Of a DNA stretch of 29,713 nucleotides, positions 21,681-27,491 are shown in pieces. A program made the position numbers and the translations under genes. This DNA comes from a virus, in IMG/VR virus record IMGVR_UViG_3300008012_000115, positions 1 through 29,713 of that record. One strand, given 5' to 3'. Position 1 is the stretch's first letter. Each line of letters opens with the position of its first letter. The notes beneath the pieces were generated by a model. It was not told the DNA's origin. It worked only from the letters and a program-made list of their open reading frames with translations, and did not search any database.

Positions 21681-21896
21681 TTAGGAGATTTGTCCAATAG
21701 TGGAGAAGTTGAATTTGATATCGGCATCAATGCCGTGATCCTTGAGAACGCTTAAGAACATCTGTTTGTCGACAGCTTTTTGGTGGAGCATCTCGATAAA
21801 TGCTTCTTCGAGCTCGTCACGATCCATTCCTTGAATGGCAATTGATGCTGCGTGGATCTGAAATTCCACGTCCACGGGAAGCTCTAATGCATCCAT
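21681..21896 (-). CDS. nblA: NblA-like phycobilisome degradation adaptor
   Basis: A 71-residue protein. It starts LELPVDVEFQIHAASIAIQG and continues MDRDELEEAFIEMLHQKAVD then KQMFLSVLKDHGID, the two-helix pattern of NblA (L-x-x-E-x-x-F/E-F-x-I/L...-Q-x...-L-x-x-L...-x-x-L-L-K). In cyanobacteria NblA links phycobilisome proteins to the ClpC protease so the antenna is degraded. NblA genes are known from freshwater and marine cyanophages. The ATG at 21896 is preferred to an upstream TTG at 21908; a TTAGGATA box lies 21 nt upstream. It is first in a leftward unit with a virion-like protein and the lysozyme-like gene, so it would probably be expressed with late functions. Confidence 0.72.
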   Translation of the reverse strand: MDALELPVDVEFQIHAASIAIQGMDRDELEEAFIEMLHQKAVDKQMFLSVLKDHGIDADIKFNFSTIGQIS

Positions 21897-21917
21897 GGTA
21901 ATTCTCAATCTTAAAGG

Positions 21918-21925
21918 TATCCTAA
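21918..21925 (-). promoter_or_regulatory. candidate late promoter box (TTAGGATA) of nblA
   Basis: TTAGGATA on the minus strand, 21 nt before the nblA ATG, with no visible -35. It matches the boxes at 6441, 20217 and 29631 within TTA[GT][AG]ATA, and the distance matches those of 6441 (19 nt) and 29631 (20 nt). Confidence 0.45.
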
Positions 21926-21947
21926 CAGCGCTTAATTAACTTGGCCA

Positions 21948-22091
21948 TTAAGCATCCTCGTCGCTGTAATTTCCAGCTGGCAGTCGCATGCGGGGTTGAC
22001 CAGTCTCAGGATCGATTATTTTATCGTCCAGGACGTCTTTGTTTTGTTCTACGAATTCGGCGAGAAACTGCGTGGCTGGATCCGTTCTCAT
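21948..22091 (-). CDS. tiny acidic protein with FLAEF motif
   Basis: A 47-residue protein, MRTDPATQFLAEFVEQNKDV then LDDKIIDPETGQPRMRLP, ending NYSDEDA. Residues 9-13 (FLAEF) fit the FLx[STEG][FY] motif of other leftward proteins. It lies upstream of nblA with a 51-nt gap. Too short for family recognition; the shared motif is the main reason to believe it is real. Confidence 0.5.
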   Translation of the reverse strand: MRTDPATQFLAEFVEQNKDVLDDKIIDPETGQPRMRLPAGNYSDEDA

Positions 22092-22120
22092 GACTAAATC
22101 TGTTGTGGCGCAATGTGAAA

Positions 22121-22150
22121 TTGCCTATACCGAACGCCGCTCCATATAGT
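22121..22150 (+). promoter_or_regulatory. possible promoter for the prolyl-hydroxylase-like gene
   Basis: TTGCCT (22121-22126), an 18-bp spacer, and TATAGT (22145-22150), 81 nt before the ATG at 22232. The -35 is weak, so this is only a candidate. Confidence 0.35.
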
Positions 22151-22231
22151 AAAGCAAACGTTAAGGCACAGAGTTCCACGTTACAGCAATGTTCTATTCA
22201 TTTATTGTACGTGCAGTGTTCCGATGTGTAG

Positions 22232-23023
22232 ATGGACGACACTCTTTTAGAGCTTTTTATCAGGGGCGCTGTAGGTGGCGTCAGTAAAACACAGTTGCTT
22301 AGAAGCTTTAGGGAAGACCATGATTGCTCAGAAGAGGATCTTGACTTCTTAGTTAAATCAGCATTTTTCAAAGAGAAGCCGAAAAACATTGATCATAAAA
22401 AAATCTATGAGCGTCCCCTGAAAGACAGAGCAAACCGTATTTGGTTTCCGTTCACTCAACTGTATTTTAAAGATAATTTTTTGTCAGAAGATGAGTGTCA
22501 AGAGCTTATTGATTTTATCGAACAGGGTTTAAGACCGTCAACTGTCGCAAATGAAACTGACGATGGCGAAGTATCCGACTACAGGACTAGCTCGACGACA
22601 GATCTCGACCCCTTTGCAAACGAACTCTCCCTTCGTTTAGATCAAAAAATTACCGCTTTTATGGATCTTGATCCTTTTGTTGGCGAGACGCTTCAAGCAC
22701 AAAAATATTTACCCTCTCAGTACTACAAAGAACATGTCGATTTCTTTTTTCCTTTCACAGAAGAACATAAAGTCTACTGCGAGTGGATGGGGCAGCGTAC
22801 ATGGACAGTGATGATTTATCTAAACGACGTCGAGTCAGGTGGTGAAACCTATTTCAAGTATCTCAACAAATACTTTAAACCAAAACAAGGAACGCTCTTG
22901 TGTTGGAACAATCTATATAAAAACGGAATTCCTAACTATAAAACAATGCATGAAGCACTACCACCTGTCTCAGGAAACAAATATGTGATCACAAAGTGGT
23001 TTAGGAGTTGGCCTTTGATTTAA
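22232..23023 (+). CDS. prolyl 4-hydroxylase-like 2OG-Fe(II) oxygenase
   Basis: A 263-residue protein. Residues ~80-262 form a P4Hc-type fold: FKDNFLSEDECQELIDFIEQ at the start, HVDFF (His168, Asp170), RTWTVMIYLNDVESGGETYF, KPKQGTLLCWNN, His240 in TMHEALPPVSG, and Lys250 as the 2OG-binding residue. The first ~75 residues are a helical extension of unknown role. Such enzymes hydroxylate prolines in proteins; phage P4H-like proteins have been found in cyanophages, with unknown substrates. It stands alone, diverging from the NblA cluster, and converges by 4 nt with a DUF6496-like gene. Confidence 0.88.
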   Translation: MDDTLLELFIRGAVGGVSKTQLLRSFREDHDCSEEDLDFLVKSAFFKEKPKNIDHKKIYERPLKDRANRIWFPFTQLYFKDNFLSEDECQELIDFIEQGLRPSTVANETDDGEVSDYRTSSTTDLDPFANELSLRLDQKITAFMDLDPFVGETLQAQKYLPSQYYKEHVDFFFPFTEEHKVYCEWMGQRTWTVMIYLNDVESGGETYFKYLNKYFKPKQGTLLCWNNLYKNGIPNYKTMHEALPPVSGNKYVITKWFRSWPLI

Positions 23024-23157
23024 TTTCTTTTGCGTTTTTCTTTCATGGCCAACGCGATAGCCAGCGCCTGCTTGCGACTGGTTACTTTCTTGCCGCTACT
23101 CGATTTGAGTTTGCCTGCTTTAAATTCCGACATTACCTTTTCGACTTTATCTTTCAT
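23020..23157 (-). CDS. DUF6496-like small basic protein
   Basis: A 45-residue protein, MKDKVEKVMSEFKAGKLKSS then SGKKVTSRKQALAIALAMKE. The pattern EFK-G-KLKSSSGKKVT-R-QA-AIAL is the hallmark of a widespread small phage and bacterial family (DUF6496) of unknown function, common in virion gene clusters. It is 5 nt downstream of the gene 23163-23450 and converges on the oxygenase gene with a 4-nt overlap. Confidence 0.75.
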   Translation of the reverse strand: MKDKVEKVMSEFKAGKLKSSSGKKVTSRKQALAIALAMKEKRKRN

Positions 23158-23162
23158 TTAAA

Positions 23163-23450
23163 TCACCATTTAACTTTGTGGCTCCAGTAACGAGCCGACA
23201 TTTTATCGGGCTTTGCGTCTTGTGCGTTGTGACGTGCATAATACGAAGCCTTACGTGCCTTTTCTTTTGCGGTTTTAGGGTTTTTGCCAGCACCCTTTAC
23301 GCCTTGTTGGCCGAACCGAATAATCTTTTCTTCACCATCCTTACAGGCTTTGACCACGTGAGACTTTGTCTTATGGTCAGGCGTGCGCTTTGGTTTGTTG
23401 CACTTCATGCGCTCTTTCGCCAAGCGCTTGGCCTTTGCACGGTCAGCCAT
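23163..23450 (-). CDS. small basic phage protein (DUF6321-like)
   Basis: A 95-residue, very basic protein (MADRAKAKRLAKERMKCNKP at the start). The C-terminal half IIRFGQQGVKGAGKNPKTAK, then ARKASYYARHNAQDAKPDKM, SARYWSHKVKW resembles a small phage family with ASF(R/Y)ARHN and ARYW motifs seen in many virion loci; I recall this as DUF6321-like, but the name is uncertain. A Cys at residue 17 and another at 36 do not form a clear zinc site. It is flanked closely by two other small leftward genes. Confidence 0.65.
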   Translation of the reverse strand: MADRAKAKRLAKERMKCNKPKRTPDHKTKSHVVKACKDGEEKIIRFGQQGVKGAGKNPKTAKEKARKASYYARHNAQDAKPDKMSARYWSHKVKW

Positions 23451-23451
23451 C

Positions 23452-23619
23452 TCAGACCTTCAAAACGCCTCGATCGACTTTACCGATGATGTCATTGCGG
23501 ACCTCACCCTTCATGGCAGTATCTCCTGATCCTGGAATACGCTCCTTTTTAAGTCCTTCCAGGAAGCCTGAAAGGAACTCTTCTGAACTAGGCCGCGATC
23601 CAGCTGATGAAGAAGTCAT
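23452..23619 (-). CDS. small hypothetical protein with FLSGF motif
   Basis: A 55-residue protein starting MTSSSAGSRPSSEEFLSGFL. It carries FLSGF at 15-19, fitting the motif of other leftward proteins, then EGLKKERIPGSGDTAMKGEV. It overlaps the HNH gene's 3' end by 32 nt in a different frame and ends 2 nt before the next gene. Too short for a family call. Confidence 0.5.
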   Translation of the reverse strand: MTSSSAGSRPSSEEFLSGFLEGLKKERIPGSGDTAMKGEVRNDIIGKVDRGVLKV

Positions 23620-23998
23620 TGTCTATGTATGGCTGAGCACAATCAGCACTAGGAAGCTTGATAGAATTTGGCTTTTGTTCGAGCCACATGATAATTTTAT
23701 CAAACCTTTCTTTTGTGTAGTGCATATTGGTTTCAGTGTACCAATTTTCTACTAAACTTGAACCTTTCGATCGATTGCAATTACTGCAACAGCAAGCCAT
23801 ATTCGACCTGACGTTATGACCACCTTTGTGTTTTGGGAGAATATGATCGATAGTTGCGGTGTCTGGTGTTAACTTTTTACCGCAGTAAGCGCATTCCCAA
23901 TTCCAAGATTCAAATATATAATTTCTGAATTTTTTTCGAGCGTCCTTAGGACTAAGAACGATGAGGTTGACTAATAAATCTTGCTCGCAATGAAACAC
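23588..23998 (-). CDS. HNH endonuclease
   Basis: A 136-residue nuclease from a GTG start. The HNH core is clear: CAYC (36-39), TIDHILPKHKGGHN (49-62, catalytic His52) and CSNCNRSKG (71-79), two zinc CxxC pairs bracketing the beta-beta-alpha-metal fold. Residues 11-33 (LIVLSPKDARKKFRNYIF) are a typical N-terminal helix of free-standing phage HNH proteins. It sits in a virion/small-gene block next to the tRNA, and probably is a homing endonuclease or host-DNA nuclease. It overlaps a downstream small gene by 32 nt. Confidence 0.88.
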   Translation of the reverse strand: MFHCEQDLLVNLIVLSPKDARKKFRNYIFESWNWECAYCGKKLTPDTATIDHILPKHKGGHNVRSNMACCCSNCNRSKGSSLVENWYTETNMHYTKERFDKIIMWLEQKPNSIKLPSADCAQPYIDNDFFISWIAA

Positions 23999-24066
23999 TT
24001 TTGGTATTCCAGCCTTGTCAAAACTCTAGGCTGCACACACTTGTATTTTTGCTAAGCTCGGCTCGA

Positions 24067-24149
24067 GGGAGCATGGCGGAATAGGTAGACGCACCAGACT
24101 TAAAATCTGTTGGCCATTGGCTGTGAGGGTTCAAGTCCCTCTGCTCCCA
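24067..24149 (+). tRNA. tRNA-Leu (UAA anticodon)
   Basis: An 83-nt class II tRNA. The 7-bp acceptor stem GGGAGCA pairs with TGCTCCC, with discriminator A at 24149. The anticodon stem-loop is CAGA-CTTAAAA-TCTG, anticodon TAA, reading UUA. A long variable arm (TTGGCCATTGGCTGT region) and T arm GAGGG-TTCAAGT-CCCTC fit Leu. The CCA end is not encoded. It lies directly against the leftward gene whose stop begins at 24150. In phages it supplements a rare host leucine codon; it can also be an integration site, though no integrase is seen. Confidence 0.95.
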
Positions 24150-24377
24150 TCAATCTGTCAGACCAATTCTCTCATGGTCTTCAGAGGCAGGATCGAAGTC
24201 AGATTCTTCTAATAATTTAAGAATGTAAAACCGTAGGCGTTCCGAAACCCATTTCAAATCTTCATCCGAGATGTCCTGAATAATCGCATCAAGCCTTAAG
24301 TCTCTGGGAGGTGGATATAGATATTCGGATATCAGGCACAATGCTTTATGTCTGCCTGAATTCAACTCATTCAACAT
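24150..24377 (-). CDS. small acidic hypothetical protein
   Basis: A 75-residue helical protein starting MLNELNSGRHKALCLISEYL, with IIQDISDEDLKWVSERLRFY. Its last codon abuts the 3' end of the opposite-strand tRNA. It starts 1 nt after the upstream gene ends, so it is co-transcribed with it. No family recognised. Confidence 0.6.
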   Translation of the reverse strand: MLNELNSGRHKALCLISEYLYPPPRDLRLDAIIQDISDEDLKWVSERLRFYILKLLEESDFDPASEDHERIGLTD

Positions 24378-24378
24378 G

Positions 24379-24642
24379 TCAAATACCCGCTACATCGACT
24401 GTGTTGTCGCTACTCAGAGCTGCTTGCTCACGTTGTTCAATAATTTCAACGCACTCCAAAGCGCCTGTCACTTTGAGATAGAGTTCCTTGTCCCGCATCA
24501 AAGACTCCTCAGCAGCCCTAATTCTTTCAGTCAACTCTTGCTGCTGAGCACGGAGTTGCTGCTCAGTGTCTGTCAGGATTTCGTTCATTGGCTTTACTGA
24601 TTCGAAATAACTATAGCTTAATTTTCTCTGAAGTTCAGCCAT
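24379..24642 (-). CDS. coiled-coil small protein of cyanophage type
   Basis: An 87-residue protein, or 69 residues from the internal ATG at 24588 (MNEILTDTEQQL), which may be the true start because the outer ATG overlaps the upstream gene by 25 nt. The central region EQQLRAQQQELTERIRAAEE then LYLKVTGALECVEII is a strong coiled coil. From memory, related coiled-coil proteins with a YLKVTGALE segment are common in cyanophages. Function unknown. Confidence 0.6.
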   Translation of the reverse strand: MAELQRKLSYSYFESVKPMNEILTDTEQQLRAQQQELTERIRAAEESLMRDKELYLKVTGALECVEIIEQREQAALSSDNTVDVAGI

Positions 24643-25412
24643 CCAACGCCGCTACTATCACCTCCTCTAAAGAACCTGTCTTGGCTCTCTGCTCTGTCGT
24701 AAAGGACTTCTTTGCCCGCTTCGAGCACTGTTGTGTGCCAAAGCCCATTGACTATGTCCAGCTGCCCGCAGGGGTCATGACACAGCCAATGAGTTGGACT
24801 GTATCCATAAATTGTAATCAAATAGTTAAATCCGAAAGGGTTTCGTTGCGACCCTTTGTAAGGAACTTGAAAAGCTACAGGACAACCATCGTCGATAGAG
24901 TCTTGTATTTCGAAAGGGCCAATACTGCTGCAAAAATACGCAGAAATACCATTTGCCGCAAAAGTTGCACGATGGTGTGCCCTATAGGTACCATCTCCCT
25001 GTTTTAATAACAGCTCTAAATAATCCTCATACGTTTCTATACTCCTAATGCCTAAGGCACTCAAACACATTGCCATCGTGGCTATCTGTGATTTTCTTAC
25101 ATTGTCCTTATCGAATTCAGTGCAAGGAAAGTACGGAACACCAGGGATGTATCTCAGGTCACCTTCTACCACGTAAGCTGTTTCTTTCGGCTCATCTTCA
25201 GGGCAATACCAATCCTCATTTCTTATCCACCAAATTCCAAATCCTGTATCTATTTTCGAAAATCCATCAAGCTCATCTAGCAGCATGCAATTGAGACACC
25301 GCCAAGATTTGCGTATCTGTGCGCGTCCTTCAGCCTCTTGTGGCTTTGCGTATAAATTTGTGGCTTTTAAAGACTGTAGCTCGAGTGAGCGACCTACTTT
25401 CTTAAATTTCAC
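24618..25412 (-). CDS. C39-like (papain-fold) protein, probably catalytically altered
   Basis: A 264-residue protein. A C-terminal region resembles phage C39_2-type peptidases: SQIATMAMCLSALGI (108-122), YEDYLELLLKQGDGTYRAHH, CPVAFQVPYKGSQRNPFGFN, YLITIYGY, and CHDPCGQLDIVNG (211-223). In active relatives the first block holds a catalytic Cys and the GGGHW block a His; here Ser108 and Asn196 are in those places, while Asp213 is kept. N-terminal Cys39, Cys42 could bind metal. It sits just downstream of the holin-like gene (ATGA overlap), so a cell-wall or lysis role is likely, but activity is doubtful. Confidence 0.6.
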   Translation of the reverse strand: MKFKKVGRSLELQSLKATNLYAKPQEAEGRAQIRKSWRCLNCMLLDELDGFSKIDTGFGIWWIRNEDWYCPEDEPKETAYVVEGDLRYIPGVPYFPCTEFDKDNVRKSQIATMAMCLSALGIRSIETYEDYLELLLKQGDGTYRAHHRATFAANGISAYFCSSIGPFEIQDSIDDGCPVAFQVPYKGSQRNPFGFNYLITIYGYSPTHWLCHDPCGQLDIVNGLWHTTVLEAGKEVLYDRAESQDRFFRGGDSSGVGWLNFREN

Positions 25413-25663
25413 TTGAGGCTAGGAGGCTTGTCCTTCGGCTCAACTATAGGTGGTTTTTTCTCAGATTTCTTGCCATCTTCTTTACGACTGATGCCGTACA
25501 CAGCTAAAACTGATGTGACCAAAGACGATATAAATGCAGCGTCTATCTTGATATGTCCCATGTAGCTAGCCGTTAGCATCGCTAATGCCCAAGACAAAAC
25601 ACCCGCTGGGACAAGCGTAGCGAGTAGATCTCTTAAAGAAAATTGTGAGTCTTCGTCTTTCAT
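25409..25663 (-). CDS. holin-like membrane protein
   Basis: An 84-residue protein with two hydrophobic helices (about 12-34, LATLVPAGVLSWALAMLTAS; and about 41-57, AAFISSLVTSVLAVYG) and a Lys/Pro-rich charged tail (EDGKKSEKKPPIVEPKDKPP). Size, two segments and the polar tail fit a holin, which permeabilises the inner membrane to time lysis. It is 4 nt overlapped with the C39-like gene and diverges from the exported-protein gene at 25723. A non-holin small membrane protein remains possible. Confidence 0.65.
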   Translation of the reverse strand: MKDEDSQFSLRDLLATLVPAGVLSWALAMLTASYMGHIKIDAAFISSLVTSVLAVYGISRKEDGKKSEKKPPIVEPKDKPPSLK

Positions 25664-25671
25664 GTGTACAT

Positions 25672-25699
25672 TTTACGCTGAATGTGCTTCTACTAAGAT
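25672..25699 (+). promoter_or_regulatory. promoter of the exported-protein operon
   Basis: TTTACG (25672-25677), a 16-bp spacer and TAAGAT (25694-25699). The ATG at 25723 follows with CGAGGA as ribosome binding site. The -35 is a 4/6 match. Confidence 0.5.
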
Positions 25700-25722
25700 C
25701 GATATACGAACGAGGATTTGTT

Positions 25723-26205
25723 ATGTGGCGGTTGCTTGTCATTATCGCTTTTGCGGGAGCACCTGCTTACGCTGATATCACACACAAATTGCAGAGCTCA
25801 GTGCAGCTGACTGTTGACGCTGCTGCTACAAACGCGACGAGGCTGGGATCCTCTTTCGCTATCAGCGGCAATGGAGTCGATACGACAGATGGCACGACTG
25901 CTAATACAATTTCTGCCGGCACAATCACCTCAGGTGTTTATGCACCTGGCACAATCTCTGCGACACAGGACAATCCTGGGAGTTCTTTTTCTTTCAGTCA
26001 GTCCTACACCGCAGGTGATGCTGTCCCACAGGCAGCACCGACAGTCGGTGCTGTGCCTAACTTCTCAAGTGTGATTAGTACCACCGCAGGAACAGCTGGC
26101 GACCTGGCAGGCACAATTACATCTGCTGGGGCAGTGACGGTGACAGCGGGTGGGGCAGGCACGACAGCCACGGGACAACACGTCAGCGAAATTACAGTCC
26201 GATAG
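25723..26205 (+). CDS. exported Ala/Gly/Thr-rich protein
   Basis: A 160-residue protein from ATG 25723 (CGAGGA upstream); an outer in-frame start at 25645 would overlap the divergent holin-like gene. The N-terminus is a clean signal peptide (MWRLLVIIAFAGAPAYA, cleavage before Asp). The mature part is Thr/Gly/Ala-rich and low in charge (VDTTDGTTANTISAGTITSG; TAGDLAGTITSAGAVTVTAG), like a repetitive beta structure. An exported phage protein is unusual; it could be a virion surface or periplasmic protein. It is adjacent to the next gene (0-nt gap). Confidence 0.6.
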   Translation: MWRLLVIIAFAGAPAYADITHKLQSSVQLTVDAAATNATRLGSSFAISGNGVDTTDGTTANTISAGTITSGVYAPGTISATQDNPGSSFSFSQSYTAGDAVPQAAPTVGAVPNFSSVISTTAGTAGDLAGTITSAGAVTVTAGGAGTTATGQHVSEITVR

Positions 26206-26661
26206 ATGGACCGCTTACATGAAGGCATTGCTCTGGGATTCATCCTGGGAATCCTTCATGGGTTGATGCAACCTGGATATTCAGTTCCGGTAGTCCCGAA
26301 CTTTACTCAGGGAAGTTTGACTCAAAAAACAGAAACGACTTCTGTCGTTACTGAGGTCATAAATTCAATGGATTACAACACAGGCTACCAATATTCCGTT
26401 ACTGGCACTAATATACAGAACACAGGCAACAGTATTGCTCCCTCCACCACTTCAGGCAATAGCAATACTATTAATGGCGTCACCAGCACATGGACCACAC
26501 TCGATGCTGCCAACAAGCCAAGCTGGTCGATCGTCGACAATACCAAAGGATTTCAGTTCACGGAAACTCTGCAAGCTCCGGGGCTGTCAAACCATACGAT
26601 TATAAACAGGACCACCGAGATAAGAAGCGTTACGGAAAGTACCTCCATCTTCTCACAGTAG
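26206..26661 (+). CDS. putative membrane-anchored or exported beta-rich protein
   Basis: A 151-residue protein with an N-terminal hydrophobic segment (EGIALGFILGILHGLM, residues 6-21), then Ser/Thr/Asn-rich sequence (NFTQGSLTQKTETTSVVTEV; SGNSNTINGVTSTWTTLDAA) ending ESTSIFSQ. It starts immediately after the previous stop. Its 3' part overlaps the next gene by 172 nt in the -1 frame. From memory, similar Thr/Asn-rich proteins with VPVVPNFTQG are found in T4-like cyanophages; function unknown. Confidence 0.6.
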   Translation: MDRLHEGIALGFILGILHGLMQPGYSVPVVPNFTQGSLTQKTETTSVVTEVINSMDYNTGYQYSVTGTNIQNTGNSIAPSTTSGNSNTINGVTSTWTTLDAANKPSWSIVDNTKGFQFTETLQAPGLSNHTIINRTTEIRSVTESTSIFSQ

Positions 26662-27491
26662 GTGTACTTTCTTTATTTGCTAATCCTTCGTTGGCTGGTG
26701 ATGTCGGTGGCGTTAGTGCTACTGCTAACCCTATTGCAAATAGCAGTGGGAGTGTAACAAATCAAGCTATACAGGTTTTACAAGGTCCTTATATAACTAA
26801 TACATATGGTGCAGGTATTCAGTGTCAAGGCCCTACGCTCAATGTCACACCATTTATGACAAGAACTGGATCATATCAGCAACCGTTTGAAGATTACTAT
26901 AACGATCCTGTGTATGACACAAGCGACCTAAACAACGATGGAGTTTTAGATAATCCTGGGAAAATTTTATACTACAAACCAATTAGAACTGGTCAAAAAA
27001 ATAACTTTAGTTGGAATGGAGGTTTGTCAGCTACCTTATCAATACCGCTTGACCAAGGACTACAGAGAAGATGTAAGCAAGCAGCCGATGCTCAAATAGC
27101 AATTCAGGAACAACTATTGGCAAACCGGAGGCTTGACTTTGAAATTGCGAGGCTAAAAAATTGTGGGGAATTAGCAAAGGCAGGTATCACTTTTCGCCCA
27201 GGCTCTGATTTCGCACGGATCTGTGCGGACATTGTGGTCAAAATACCTAATGAAAGTGTCGCGCCACACGTGCATCCTATTTCTGTAGGGACCTTCTCAG
27301 CTGGAGAAGCGCCCGGTTCCGATCACGCTGGGCAAGAACACGCTCACGTACCGACTCAACCTTCGTCTTCTTCCCAAATACGCCAAACAGTTTCTTCTGC
27401 GCCTTCTTCACAGCAGGTTTCACCAGCTTTAGAAGCAAGTCGGCAAGCGGCTTTGCTAGGAGGGCCGCTGAGGTCGCAACAACAGCAATAG
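26490..27491 (+). CDS. exported protein with internal signal-like segment; 5' end uncertain
   Basis: A 333-residue reading. The body is well formed: KYLHLLTVGVLSLFANPSLA (50-69) looks like a signal peptide, then GDVGGVSATANPIANSSGSV and VLQGPYITNTYGAGIQCQGP, with helices LQRRCKQAADAQIAIQEQLL and LDFEIARLKNCGELA, and a Ser/Gln-rich tail. The only ATG before the signal is at 26490, which forces 172 nt of out-of-frame overlap with the preceding gene and gives an unlikely Cys/Arg/Gln-rich leader. A -1 frameshift from the upstream gene or a non-standard start near residue 47 is an alternative. The 3' end overlaps a leftward gene by 215 nt. From memory, a family known in cyanophages. Confidence 0.6.
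   Translation: MDHTRCCQQAKLVDRRQYQRISVHGNSASSGAVKPYDYKQDHRDKKRYGKYLHLLTVGVLSLFANPSLAGDVGGVSATANPIANSSGSVTNQAIQVLQGPYITNTYGAGIQCQGPTLNVTPFMTRTGSYQQPFEDYYNDPVYDTSDLNNDGVLDNPGKILYYKPIRTGQKNNFSWNGGLSATLSIPLDQGLQRRCKQAADAQIAIQEQLLANRRLDFEIARLKNCGELAKAGITFRPGSDFARICADIVVKIPNESVAPHVHPISVGTFSAGEAPGSDHAGQEHAHVPTQPSSSSQIRQTVSSAPSSQQVSPALEASRQAALLGGPLRSQQQQ

Noticed and set aside
24067-24149. tRNA as a prophage attachment site
   Set aside because: No integrase, excisionase or duplicated att core was seen in the window, and the polymerase Tyr residue suggests a virulent phage.
26490-26661. Programmed -1 frameshift as a firm call
   Set aside because: The frame relation fits, but no slippery X-XXY-YYZ heptamer was seen; left as one of several explanations.
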